Source of the DNA: Chelydra serpentina | Taxonomy: Eukaryota; Chordata; Testudines; Chelydridae | Direction of reading: 5' to 3' | DNA: 64,000 nt | Assembly (NCBI GenBank): GCA_037349315.1 | Contig: JBAIAC010000007.1 | Span: 46,886,001 to 46,950,000 of the forward strand | Part shown: positions 1 to 10,957 of the stretch, in pieces | Position numbering within the stretch: the stretch's first letter is position 1 | Layout of the letters: each line of letters opens with the position of its first letter | Position numbers and translations under genes: made by a program | Notes under the pieces: model-generated | What the model was told of the DNA's origin: nothing | Database searches by the model: none | The model's input: the letters and a program-made list of their open reading frames with translations, nothing else

Positions 1-612
1 AGGTAAGACATGGGAGGTAATAGTCCTGCTCTATTTGGCACTCGTGAGGCCTCCGCTATAGTACTGTGTCTAATCCTGGGGAGCCACACTTTAAGAAAGA
101 TGTGGACAAACTGGAGAGAGTCCAGAGAAGAGTAACAAAACTGATAAAAGGTTTAGAAAACCAGACTGATGAGAAAATGTTATAAAAGCTGGGAATACTT
201 AATCTTCAGGAAAGAAGACTCAGGAGGGACCTTATAACAGTCTTAAAAGAGCTCAATCTGTTTATCTTAACAAAGAGGAGGTTAAGGGGTGACTTGATTA
301 CAATATGTAAGTATCTACATGGGGAACAAATATTTAATAATGCATTCTTCAATCTAGCAGTGGAAGTTGGCTGGAAGTTGAAGCTAGACAAACTGAGAGT
401 GGAAATAGGGTGTACATTTTTAACGGTGAGAACAACTTACCAAGAGCCGTGATAGATTCTCCATCACTGACAATTTTTAAATAAAGATTGGATGTTTTTC
501 TAAAATAAATGCCCTAGGAATTATTTTGGGGAAGCTCTATATGGCCTGTGTTATATAGGAAGTCAGACTAGATGATCACAATAGTGCCTTCTGGCCTTGG
601 AATCTATGCATA
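1..612 (+). mobile_element. CR1 LINE 3' fragment, copy A
   Basis: The stretch from about 90 to 240 reads, with stops and frameshifts, as the C-terminal end of a CR1 reverse transcriptase: the '[10 protein letters not shown]' region, then the loop that ends in 'RRLRGDLI'. The 3' end (about 545-612) has the usual CR1 tail wording 'agatgatcacaat..tgccttctggcctt'. No ORF survives. The window begins inside the element, so its 5' extent is unknown. Copy B starts immediately after it. Family assignment is from recognised consensus features; the subfamily was not determined. Confidence 0.75.
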
Positions 613-930
613 TGTTAAGGGCTGTTATAAAGAGGATAGTGATCAATTGTTTTCCATGTCCACTGAAGGTAGGACAAGAAGGAATGGACTTAATCCGCAG
701 CAATGGAGATTTAAAAGGTTAGATATTAAGAAAAACTTTCTAACAATAAGGGTAGCTAAGTTCTGGAATAGGCTTCCAAGGGAGATGGTGGAATCACCAT
801 CATCAAAGATTTTAAAAGACAGGTTGGACACACCTTTGTTAGAGGTTTACTTGGTCCTGCCTCAGTGATGGGGGCTGGACTTGATGACCTCTTGAAGTCC
901 CTTTCAGCTTTATATTTCTATCATTCTGTG
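613..930 (+). mobile_element. CR1 LINE 3' fragment, copy B
   Basis: A 98-codon open stretch at 572-868 reads as the extreme C-terminus of CR1 ORF2. Visible motifs are 'GCYKEDSDQLFS', 'RTRRNGL' and 'NRLPREMVESPS', in the order expected of CR1. A CR1-type 3' tail with 'gatgacctcttgaagtccc' follows to about 930. The copy starts in mid-ORF, as 5'-truncated CR1 insertions do, and directly abuts the 3' end of copy A. It is a fossil, not a host gene. Confidence 0.8.
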
Positions 931-1085
931 AACTTAAACACAATAAAAATTGCACATCCAGAAACTGTTCCAGAAAATGAAGTGCTAATGGGGCTAATTG
1001 GGTGCCACTAACGTAGCTGATGCTTAAGGATACGGGGAACACCTTTATATCAGGAATAATTGAGAGTGTTATTTAGAATAGAATA

Positions 1086-1758
1086 CAGTAACTCCCCACT
1101 TAACGTTGTAGTTATGTTCCTGAAAAATGCAACTTTAAGTGAAACGATGTTAACCTAATTCAATTTTACCATAAGATTTAATGTAAATGCGGGGGGTTAG
1201 GTTCCAAGGAATTTTTGGGGGGGCAGACAAAAGACATTATATTCTGTACTGTACTGTGGTTGGGAGGTGCCCCTGGCTTACCCCACACAGGAACAGCCCG
1301 CTGCAGGCAAGGAAGCTAGGAAGCACCTTGCGCAGCAGCAGCTTCCCCCCAGAACAACAGGCGCCGACTTTGCTGGGGGATGCTCCAGGCGTAACTCTTC
1401 CCGTCCCCGCTCCACTACAGGCCCACCTCTTTCCACCCCCACTCCACTACCTCTCCAGAGCACGCCACATCCCTGCTCCCACCTCTCCCTCCCAGAAAGT
1501 CCTAAGCGCCAACAAACAGCTGTTTGGCGGCGGGGGAGCGGGAGGGAGGGGGAGGAGGTGGAGAAGTGGAACTTGTGCAATGCTCCCTTGTAAAGTCGCT
1601 GCTCTTCCACAGAATCCTACAAGCAGTGGACAGAGCAGGCAGCCAAACAACATTATAAGGGAGCATTGCACAACTTTAAATGAGCATATTCCCTAATGAA
1701 GCAGCGGCGTAACTTTGAAACAATGTTAAGCGGGAGGATGTTAAGTGAGGAGTTGCTG
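1086..1758. mobile_element. Tigger/pogo-like non-autonomous DNA transposon
   Basis: The left end reads CAGTAACTCCCCACTTAAC. The reverse complement of the right end reads CAGCAACTCCTCACTTAAC, 17 of 19 identical. Both ends are flanked by TA (1084-1085 and 1759-1760). TA duplications with CAG termini are typical of the Tc1/mariner superfamily, pogo/Tigger branch. The 673-bp body has a GC-rich centre and no transposase motif. The ORFs that cross it (for example 1187-1696 and 1267-1593 on +, 1278-1610 on -) are mutually overlapping, low-complexity and Pro/Ser-rich, so I do not annotate them as genes. Confidence 0.8.
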
Positions 1759-1785
1759 TAATTAAACCTTTGGACAAATATAACC

Positions 1786-2818
1786 TGTTAAGGTCAAATC
1801 AAGCTGATTTCTAAAGGGAAATCATGCCTTTCATGCCTCAGGCCCCACCACACATCATGCAGCTGCTTCAGTTAACCTTAAGATCAAAGACGTAAGATAC
1901 TGCAGGAAACTAATAATGTTATCTACATTGTTTCCAGTTTAGCTATCTTTGCTATAATGAAATACTGGCTAATTACCTTATGTGCATGATTGCAACTCGT
2001 TTACCTGTGTATGCATAAGAAATAGAGGATCAGCTTCAAAGCAATGGTCCACAGACAATCTGCATTGCCTAGTCTTCCTCGGGGGAAGGTCCTGCTGTGT
2101 TAAGAGGCTTGTCATCTTATTAGAGAGCTATAAAGGAAAGCTCTGGACCTGAGCCTGCCACGTCAAGTCTGTTTAAATTCTGAACAGGGGAAGTATAAGT
2201 CATAAGATGGAGATCTTACAAATAATGACTTGGAATAACCTGGAAAATGCTTGAAAAGACTTTAACAAACTTTACTACATCTAAGATGCCTTTGGATTCT
2301 GACCTGTGGGGATGATTCCAGAGACACTTTTACAAGTGAGCAGTTTATACATCTCTGCTATGAAACTGACTTAAGGACTCTCACATTTGTATGTATATCT
2401 TTTAACCATTTTTAACGCTCTTCTTTCTTTTTCCTTTTATTATTAAGCCTTTAGTTTTAGTTACTAAAGGATTGGCATCAGTGTGATTATTGGGTAAGAT
2501 CTGAGACTAATATTGACGTGGGGATAAGTTTCCAGTCCTTTGGGATTGGTCAACCTCACATATGGTGAATCAGGTTTTCAATACCCCTCACTATATTAGA
2601 CTTCGCTGTCTAGATGGGAATCAAGAGCTGGATTGCTTACAAGGGATTGTTTTTGGCTTCTAATTCACCATTGTGGTGTTACAGAAGCTGTTTTGTTACT
2701 GGGTTAGTGAATCTAATTACAGAATGAATCACCAGTTTTTGGGATTGCCTGCCCTATTCCTTGCAGTCTGGCTTGAGCGTAGCATTCTCAGTATGGCCCA
2801 TCCAGGCTCCTGGTCACA
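1786..2818 (+). mobile_element. LTR-retrotransposon long terminal repeat
   Basis: The segment begins TGTTAAGG and ends GGTCACA (TG...CA). It contains the 'tattattaagcctttagttttag' / 'attggcatcagtgtgattattgggtaagatctgag' region that I recognise from an abundant reptile LTR family. At about 1033 bp its length suits an LTR. Fragments of a gypsy gag begin almost at once on the right, with no clear leader or primer-binding site. The LTR is therefore either the 5' LTR of that element after a deletion, or an unrelated solo LTR. I see no target-site duplication. Confidence 0.55.
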
Positions 2819-5345
2819 GTGTTGCAGCCACACCTGTATCCCACAAATCAGTTCAGAGGTTTGCTCACCGGAGAGACCATGAAATGGGTTACCCCCCTCC
2901 TCTCCTTTGTACAGGGGGGCACCTTTGATGACCCTAATCAAGAACATACTACAGAAGCTGCTCTCCATCCCCCTCTTACCCAAACAGGGTCCCAGGTGTG
3001 CAGCCAAACATGCAGCAGATTCAATGGTTTGGCTGCAGACACCCACTGGAATGAGGCCGCAGTGACACCACTTCAGGTCAAGGCTCAATGATTCTATCAA
3101 AGATGTAAGCATGGATGGAACATACATCTAGCCTAGGAGCTTTAATTCAACTTTGCATTAGGACTGATGATCAACCAATGGAGCAAGCTCAAGAAAAACA
3201 GCACACTGCCTGATCCCAGCTGGCCAGAACTCTTCTGTCTTCTGTGGTTCCAGTTGTCCAATCAGACCCTGAACTTATGCAGTTGATCCAGCCCAGCCCC
3301 ACCTCTCTGCGGACAAAAAGAACCACTGACAGGCATTGGGGTTGTGCCCATATTGAGGGATGCCTGGGAACATTGCAGCAGGGTGCCTGGCCAAGGTCTG
3401 GCCCAGCCCTGGGTCAGGAAATGCCAGAGCCCAACCCCGTTACCGGGGGAGGGGAGGGAGGGGCTAAGGTTGAGTTGGCTTGGTGCTTTACTCCTCCCCA
3501 TAGCGAATCATGCTGCCACCTATACACCTGAATCTTGGTAACCCCTAACCACCACATTACCCAACTCCGTCTCCCTCTTTGACTCCAGCAGTCTACCATG
3601 CTCAACTTCCACTTCCAAGGAGTTTGTTAAGGGGCATTGAATTCCCATCCTCTACAAGGACTTCCCTGAGCTTGTCAAAGCTATTGATGGATCACTCCTC
3701 TCTTCAGGCCCCATCACACATCAGACAGTCCCCTGGTAGGTCATTACTTTGGCAATCTTGTAGTTTTGGGTCATATGCACTCTGCATTTGCTACTCATCA
3801 TTGATGTCCCCTGGATCATCACTCACGAGCAGTGAGTCATCTGGTGCTCTCAAGCTATACTCTTCTGTTCCCTGTGGTGCTGACAAGCCTTCCCAGCTCC
3901 AGCAAACAGCCGTTTGCATTCTGTGGCACACTCCAACCACTGAAGGACCCAGCATCACAAACTGAAGATTTTTCAGTAGTGTCTGGAATTCCTGCCAAGT
4001 ACCGAGAATATGCCAAGGTATTCGACAAACAGAAGGCGAATGCTCTATGTCCTCACAGCAGTTACAATTGCCCAATAGATGTTCAACCAAGAATGGAGAT
4101 CCCTTTCATACACATTTATGCCCTATCTGAACCTGAATTGAACGCCCTCTGGGAGTGTGTCAAGGGAAATCTTGACTCCCCCAGCATGAGCACCTATCTT
4201 CTTTGTGGCAAGAAGGATGGATCCGTCTGACCTTGCATTGATTATGAAGCCCTAAATAAGATCGCCATCCACAATCCATACCCACTTCCTCTGATAATCA
4301 AACTCCTGGAAATAATCCATTTGGCTTGGGTCTTCACAATGCTAGACCTGCGTGGAGCATACAACTTGGTCAGAATCTGGTAGGGATATGAATGGAGGAC
4401 AGCATTTCAGACCAGATATGGCAATTTCAAATACCTGGCCATGTTGTTTGTTCTATGTAAAGCCCTTGCTACCTTCCAGCATTTGATGAATGACTATTTC
4501 AGAGAAATCCTTGACAAATTCATGATCATCTACTTAGACAATGTTCTCATTTTTTCGGAGAATCTAAAACTCCCTGACCACCAAGTGAGCACTGTTCTTG
4601 ACTAGCTTTGCCAAAATCAACTTTATGTGAAACCTGAGAAATGTGAGTTTGATAAAGGCACCATGTAGTTTCTGGGCTATTTTATCTCCCTGGCAAAACT
4701 CGTCATGGACCCTGCAATACTACAGCGATCACCAAGTGGAAAGTGCCCTCAAATATATGCATGGTACAGTAAATGGGGAGGGCTGTGAGTTACTACAGAG
4801 AATTATTTCCCAGGTATCTGCCTGGTGGGTCTTGCCCACATGGGTCTTGCCCACATGCTCAGGTTCTAACTGTTCACCACATTTGGGGTCAGGAAGGAAT
4901 TTCACCCCAGTTCAGACTGGCAGAGACCCTGGGGTTTTTTCGTCTTCCTCTGCAGTATGGAGCATGGGTCACTTGCAGGTTTAAACTAGAGTAAATGGTG
5001 AATTCTCTGTAATAAAGACTTAGAACCATGATTTGACGATTTCAGTAACTCAGCCAGAGGTTAGGGGTCTATTACAGGAGTGGGTGGATGAGGTTCTCTG
5101 GCCTGCAACGTGCAGAAGGTCAGACTAGATGATCACAATGGTCCCTTCTGACCTTAAAGTCCATGAGTTCCTCAGGTTCACAAATTTTTACCAGCAATTC
5201 ATCCAAGGATTCTCTAAACTGGTAGCTTCTATAACATCCCTCCTCCAGAAGGACTAAGTTCACCTGGTCAACTGACATGCAGATGGCTTTTGAATGCTTG
5301 AAAAAGGCATTTATTTGTGCCTCTTTTTGATCCACCTGGACCCCA
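2819..5345 (+). pseudogene. Ty3/gypsy-type gag-pol remnant
   Basis: Several frames together show gag, protease and reverse-transcriptase pieces in gypsy order. Gag: 2850-3080 contains 'GLLTGETMKWVTPLL' and, later, 'LAADTHWNEAA'. A worn zinc-knuckle-like stretch follows near 3330-3400. Protease-like: 3640-3720 has a 'DHSSL..PSHIRQSP' stretch. Reverse transcriptase: from 3960, 'YAKVFDKQKA', then '[11 protein letters not shown]'-like and '[10 protein letters not shown]'-like stretches, and the polymerase box at 4531-4542, which reads YLDN where an active enzyme has YxDD. There is at least one in-frame stop (for example near 4230) and several frameshifts. The pol reading is cut by a CR1 insertion at about 4765-5168 and resumes at 5168-5345 ('KFLPAIHPRIL'-type text in a shifted frame: the connection domain that follows the RT). 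No RNase H or integrase is seen. It is inactive. Confidence 0.8.
4765..5168 (+). mobile_element. CR1 LINE 3' UTR nested in the gypsy pol
   Basis: The sequence has the CR1 3'-UTR wording 'gggtcttgcccacatg..', 'ggggttttttcgtcttcctctgcag', 'ggtcagactagatgatcac' and 'tcccttctgaccttaaagt'. It interrupts a gypsy reverse-transcriptase reading that resumes on the far side, so the CR1 arrived after the gypsy element. A 15-bp unit, tgggtcttgcccaca, is duplicated in tandem near 4827-4857. The exact left junction is uncertain by about 20 bases. Confidence 0.8.
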
Positions 5346-5579
5346 CAGAATCATACAAACAATAGGAGGAACTAACTAATTGAGGCCCAGATCCTACAAT
5401 TAAACAGTTACACCCATACTTAACTTTACATCTGGGAGCGTTTGCAGAACCTGGCCCTGACTGATTATCCAGGGGGGAAAAAAAGGGAAAGTAACACAAA
5501 GTGCTATCAAATGTATAAAGTAAGCAAAATGGGGGGAAAGATTTTCTCCCCTCTATTTTTTTCAATTATAGTAATCTTA

Positions 5580-8500
5580 GGTGCTCTTTGTAACAATAGC
5601 GTTCAGATACATTCAGACACATGGAGACATTCTGGAGATGAATTCATGGCTGTGCAGATGGTATTGCCAGGAGGGCTTTGGCTTCCTTGGCCATGGGATG
5701 CTGTTCAGAGAAGAAGAACTGCTGAGTGGAGATGGGGTCCACCTATCAAGGAAGGGAAGAGTATCTTTGAATACAGAGTGGAATTTCATTAGATTTCCCT
5801 TCTGTATTCCCTCTTGTCTCTCCTTTGTCCCTGCTGTGGTTGCCCAATGCCTTCCCCTCCCTCCTGATTCCAACCCAGGTCTCCATTTTTTTGGACTTGC
5901 CTGTGGGCTTTTGTCTCCTCCCACATTGAACTTAGTTTATTGCCTGCCTCACTATGACTATATTCTAATGCAAAAAGTATGGGGAACAAACAGAAAGAAG
6001 TAGAAATTCTGAATAGTGAATAATCACAATGATGACATAATTGGCATCACAGAATCTTGGTGGGATAATTCACATGACTGGAAGAAGGGTACAGATTTTT
6101 CAGGAAGAACAGGCAGGATAAAAGGGAGGAGGTGTTGCCTTTCACATCAAAGATGTATACAGTTGAACTGTGGATGAGATAGAAATGGGAGGCAGACATT
6201 TGAAAGTCTGTGGGTAAGGATAAAAGGTAACAAACAAGGGTGATGTAATGGTAAGTGTCTACTATAGACCACCAAACCAGGAAGAGGTGGATGAGGCTTT
6301 TTTAGAACAACTAGCAAAACCATCCAAAAACAGTACTTGGTGGCAATGGGGGACTTCAGATGTCTGTTGGGAAAACAGTACAGCGGGGCACAGATTATCC
6401 AACAAGTTCTTGAAATGCATTGGAGACAACTTTTATTACCGAAGGTGAAGAAAGCAACTAAGAGAAAAGCTATTCTAGATTTGATTCTGAGGAACATGAA
6501 GGAACTGGTTGAGAATTTGAAGGTGGAAGCCAGACTGGGTGAAAGTGATCATGAAATGACAGAGATCATGATTCTAAGGTACGATAGGAGGCAAAACAGC
6601 AGAATAAAGACAGTAGATACCAAGAAAGCAGACTTTGGCAAATTCAGAAAATTGGTAGTAAAGATCCTGTGGGAAGTATGTGTAAGGGAAAAAGAGTTCA
6701 GGAGCATGGGCAGCTTTTTAAGATTACAGTATTAAGGACACAAGTGAAAAGTATCCCAATGCATAGGATCAATAGAAAATATGGTAAGAGATGATCCTAT
6801 CTTAACCAGGAGATCTTCAATGACCTGAAACTCAAAAGAGAGTGCTACAAGAAGGGGAAAACTAGGTCTAACACACAACACAAGCATGTAGGGACAAAAT
6901 TAGAAAGTCCAAGGCACAAAACAAATTTAAACTAGCTAGGGACATAAAAGGTAATAAGAAAACATTTTCTAAGTATTAGAAGCAAGAGCAAGGACAGAGT
7001 AGGGCAATTACACACTGAGGAGGGAAAGACAATAACAGAAAATGCAGCAATGGCCAAAGTGTTAAATATTGTTTTTGTTTCAGTTCTCACTAAAAGGTTA
7101 ACTGTGATTGGACGCCTAAAATCGTGAACATCAGTGTTAATGGGTTAAGTCTTAAGATATGAGACTAAAATAGAAAAATAAGTTAAAAATTACTTAGACA
7201 AGATAGATATTTTCAAGTCAGCAGGGCCTGATGAAATACATCCTAGAATACTTAAGGAACTGGCTTAAAAGATCTCGGTGCCAGTAGCAATTACCTTTGA
7301 GAACTTGCGGAGGACGGGAGAGAGATCCTAGAGGCCTAGAAAAGGGCAAATATAGTATCTATCTACAAAAGAGGGAATAAAGACAACCCAGGGAATTATA
7401 GACCAGTCAGTTTAACTTCAGTACCTGGAAAGATAATGGAACAAATAATCATTCAATTTGTAAGCACCTAGAAGATAATAGGGTGATAAGCAACAGTCAA
7501 CATGGATTTATCAAGAACAAATCATGTCAAACCAACCTAATATCCTTCTCTGACAAAGTAACAAGCCTTGTGGACGGGGGGAAGCAGTAGAAGTCATATA
7601 TCTAGACTTTAGTAAGGCTTTTGATACTGTCTCATAAGACCTTCTCATAAACAAACTAGAGAAATATAGCCTACATGGAACTACTATAAGGTGGGGGCAC
7701 AACTGGCTGGAGAAGCATACTCAAAGAGTAGTTATCAATTGTTCAGAATGCAGCTGGAAGGGCATATTGAGTAGGATCCCTCAGGGATCTGTCCTGGGTC
7801 TGGTTTTAGTCAATATCTTCATAAATAATTTGGATAATAACATGGAGAATACAATTATAAAGTTTGTGGATGATATCAAGCTGGAAGAGGCTGCAAGTGC
7901 TTTGGAGGTTGGGATTAGAATTCAAAATGAACTTGACAAACTGGAGAAATGGTCTGTCTGAAATAAACAGGATGAAATTCAATAAGTACAAGTGCAAAGT
8001 ACTCCACTTAGGAAGGAATAATCAATTGCACAAATAGAAAATGGGAAATGACTGCCTAGGAAGGAATACTGCAGAAAAAGATCTGGGAGTTACAGTGGAA
8101 CACAACTAAATAGGAGTGAACAATGTAATACCGTTGCAAAAAACAAAACAAAACATCATTCTGGAATGTATTACCAGGAGTGTTATAAGCAAGACACGAG
8201 AAGTAATTATTCCACTCTACTCAGCACTGATGAAGCCTCAACTGTTCTGTCTAGTCCTTGGCATCACACTTCAGGAAAGCTGTGGACAAACTAGAGAAAG
8301 TCCAAAGGAGAGCTTCAAAAATGATTAAAGGTCTAGAAAATATGACCTATGTGGAAAGATGGAAAAAATGGTTTGTTTAGTCTGGACAAGAGAAGACTGT
8401 GAGGGGACATAATAACAGTCTTCAAGTATGTAAAAGATTGTTATAAAGAGGAGGGTGATAAATTGTTCTCCTTAACCACTGAGGACAGGACAAGAGGTAA

Positions 8501-8735
8501 TGGACTCAAATTGCAGTAAGGGAGATTTAGATTAAACATTAGGAAAAACTTTATAACGGTAAGGGTTGGTAAGCACTGAAACAAATTACATAGGGAGGCT
8601 GTGGAATCTCTATTATTGGAGGTTTTTAAGAACAATTACAGACAGAAACCTGTCAGGGATGATCTACATAATATTTAGTCCTGCCTCAGTGCAGGTGACT
8701 GAAGTACTGAGGTCCCTTCTGGCCCTACATTTTTA
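5580..8735 (+). mobile_element. Long, decayed CR1 LINE (ORF1 end plus ORF2)
   Basis: About 5620-5770 reads 'NSWLCRWYCQEGFGF' and 'GDGVHLSRKG', which looks like the esterase-type (SGNH) end of CR1 ORF1. From about 6040 the apurinic endonuclease follows: 'DIIGITESWW', '[15 protein letters not shown]', a 'GDF' box, and a 'SDHEM' box near 6550. The reverse transcriptase starts near 7140 ('KSAGPDEIHPRILKEL', 'NPGNYRPVSLTSVPGKIME') and keeps an FVDD box at 7863-7874. The 3' end (8440-8735) matches the C-terminus and tail seen in the other CR1 copies. Many stops and frameshifts mean the LINE is dead. 5790-5950 does not fit CR1 and may be a small unrelated insert. Confidence 0.85.
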
Positions 8736-10314
8736 TTAAGATTACAGTATTGCTTTAAACCTCTAGTCTCATCTCCTTTCACCAGCACTGAGCGTGTAGT
8801 ACATCCCTCTCATTGCTAAGGAGGGTCTTCAGATGTAATACTAGTTAGTCATCAGTATCACTGCTTGAGGTTTGACTAGTTAAAGCCCCAAGATCATTCC
8901 TGGACTTGGGTGGCTAACAAAATAACATGCCATGACTATCAGAATAGAGAATATATGCATTACAGTGTGCATATGCTGTTAAAGTTCAATTATTATATTT
9001 AAATGTGCTATTAAAAGTTTCAAATGATATATTGGTATCTGAACAAGAATTTTTGAAATTTTCTAAGGGAGATATTTCATCCACATTCACATAAAAGTAT
9101 TTATGTTGCTAATAATATACTAATTGCCCAGCAGGAACAAAACACCTGTTTCCTAGGATTGAATGGAGTCAATACATAATACACTAAATCTTTGTTGTAA
9201 ATGCAGTCTGGTGTCTGAGTGACTGTTGCCCTTTACGAGGTCACAGTGCACAAAAGATTCAGTGACCCCCTGACCTAACAGTCAAATAACCTACCATTAT
9301 GGTCAGTCAATGTAAATAAGCACAACTGACAATGTGCTAATTGGCTGCCCCTGGTCAACCAAGTGTACCTCTGACCTTAATGAGGACCTAAATCAATTAA
9401 TACTTCAGGCAATAAAAACCTCTTGCTGATTAAGTTAGATAGAAATCATCTTTTCTAACAGGATTAAAGCTGTAAGGTGGTGAACTTTTAATTTAATATA
9501 TGATAATCCCTTCTTCCTAGGGCCCTCTTATTTAGCTAATGATGGTGAAATTGCTTTCTGTAATGTGAATCTTTGATTCAGCTATCCAGAGTGAATAAGG
9601 CTTTTTTTTTTTTTAAAAAAAGATACCATTTAAACAATAACATGAAAACATTTTCAGTACATAACATGCATTTGAATTCTATATGACTCACTCAATTTTA
9701 ACACGTTATGATCTTCAAGTAGAAACATACATTCTCTTTCTTGAACTAGTACATGTTTCATTTTAAAATTCTGTGCAAATGTATTAATGGATTGATACTC
9801 ATTTAATTTAAGTTTCCTTTTTGAGAAATGGCTACAATAACAGTAGCTGGAAAACAAAGGATTTATTTTAATTGAAAAATGGAAGATCTAATGGTCATTA
9901 CCCACTCCTACTACAAAAGCCCCAAGACAAATATAAGAATGTGCATATTACTTAAAAATATCATAATCTAAATTCTAGAACTGTCCTTTAAATAAAAAAG
10001 GAATTTTTCTCCTGGCTAAGCTTGTAGAAGTACAGTTAATTACATTAGTACCCATTAGTGCTGTCTCCATTACAAACATGTAGTTTTCAGAAGTTTATGA
10101 TACAGCTTCAGAACGTTGGCATCTGGCTGAAACCTGCCACATCTAATTTTGAGATGGAATTGTATACGTGTATTTCAAAGTAATAGATATTTGGCCATGC
10201 ATGTTACAGGAACGGAAACACTACTTTCCCTTGCATTCTCCCCCAGTACCAAAGTTTACTTTCTTGCACTGATTTACATTTTGCCTTTTCAGATTACATA
10301 GCTGTGGGTTTTTA
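8736..10314. other. No gene recognised; AT-rich spacer
   Basis: I see no domain, repeat family or RNA gene here. ORFs are short and without motifs. The only simple feature is a T13/A7 run at about 9602-9621. The block 9200-9480 is higher in complexity, but I could not assign it. Confidence 0.5.
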
Positions 10315-10957
10315 GTCATAGAATCATAGAATCATAGAATCTCAGGGTTGGAAGGGACCTCAGGAGGTCATCTAGTCCAACCCCCTGCTCAAAGCAGGAC
10401 CAACCCCAACTAGATCATCCCAGCCAGGGCTTTGTCAAGCCTGACCTTAAAAACCTCCAAGGAAGGAGACTCCACCACCTCCCTAGGTAACCCATTCCAG
10501 TGCTTCACCACCCTACTAGTGAAAAAGTTTTTCCTAATATCCAACCTAAACCTCCCCCTCTGCAACTTGAGACCATTACTCCTTGTTCTGTCATCTTCTA
10601 CCACTGAGAACAGTCTAGATCCATCCTCTTTGGAACCCCCTTTTAGGTAGTTGAAAGCAGCTATCAAATCCCCCCTCACTCTTCTCTTCTGCAGGCTAAA
10701 CAATCTCAGTTCCCTCAGCCTCTCCTCATAAGTCATGTGCTCCAGCCCCCTAATCATTTTTGTTGCCCTCCGTTGGACTCTTTCCAATTTATCCACATCC
10801 TTCTTGTAGTGTGGGGCCCAAAACTGGACACAGTACTCCAAATGAGGCCTCACCAGTGCCGAATAGAGGGGAATAATCACGTCCCTCGATCTGCTGGAAA
10901 TGCCACTACTTATACAGCCCAAAATGCCGTTAGCCTTCTTGGCAACAAGGGCACACT
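10315..10957 (-). mobile_element. CR1 LINE 3' end, reverse strand
   Basis: On the - strand, a 170-codon stretch without stops (10922 to 10410) covers the end of the CR1 ORF2 reverse transcriptase: '[22 protein letters not shown]', then '[18 protein letters not shown]', then 'NYLKGG', and a C-terminal '[23 protein letters not shown]'. The UTR ends at 10315 with the CR1 octamer tail, seen on + as repeated 'tcatagaa'. The coding part is free of stops and so is younger than the other CR1 copies here. The 5' truncation lies near 10957. This is a LINE remnant, not a host gene. Confidence 0.93.

Noticed and set aside
1187..1696. A 169-codon + ORF with overlapping ORFs on both strands
   Set aside because: It lies wholly inside the Tigger-like element, is Pro/Ser-rich, has no domain, and its GC-rich overlap explains the open frames.
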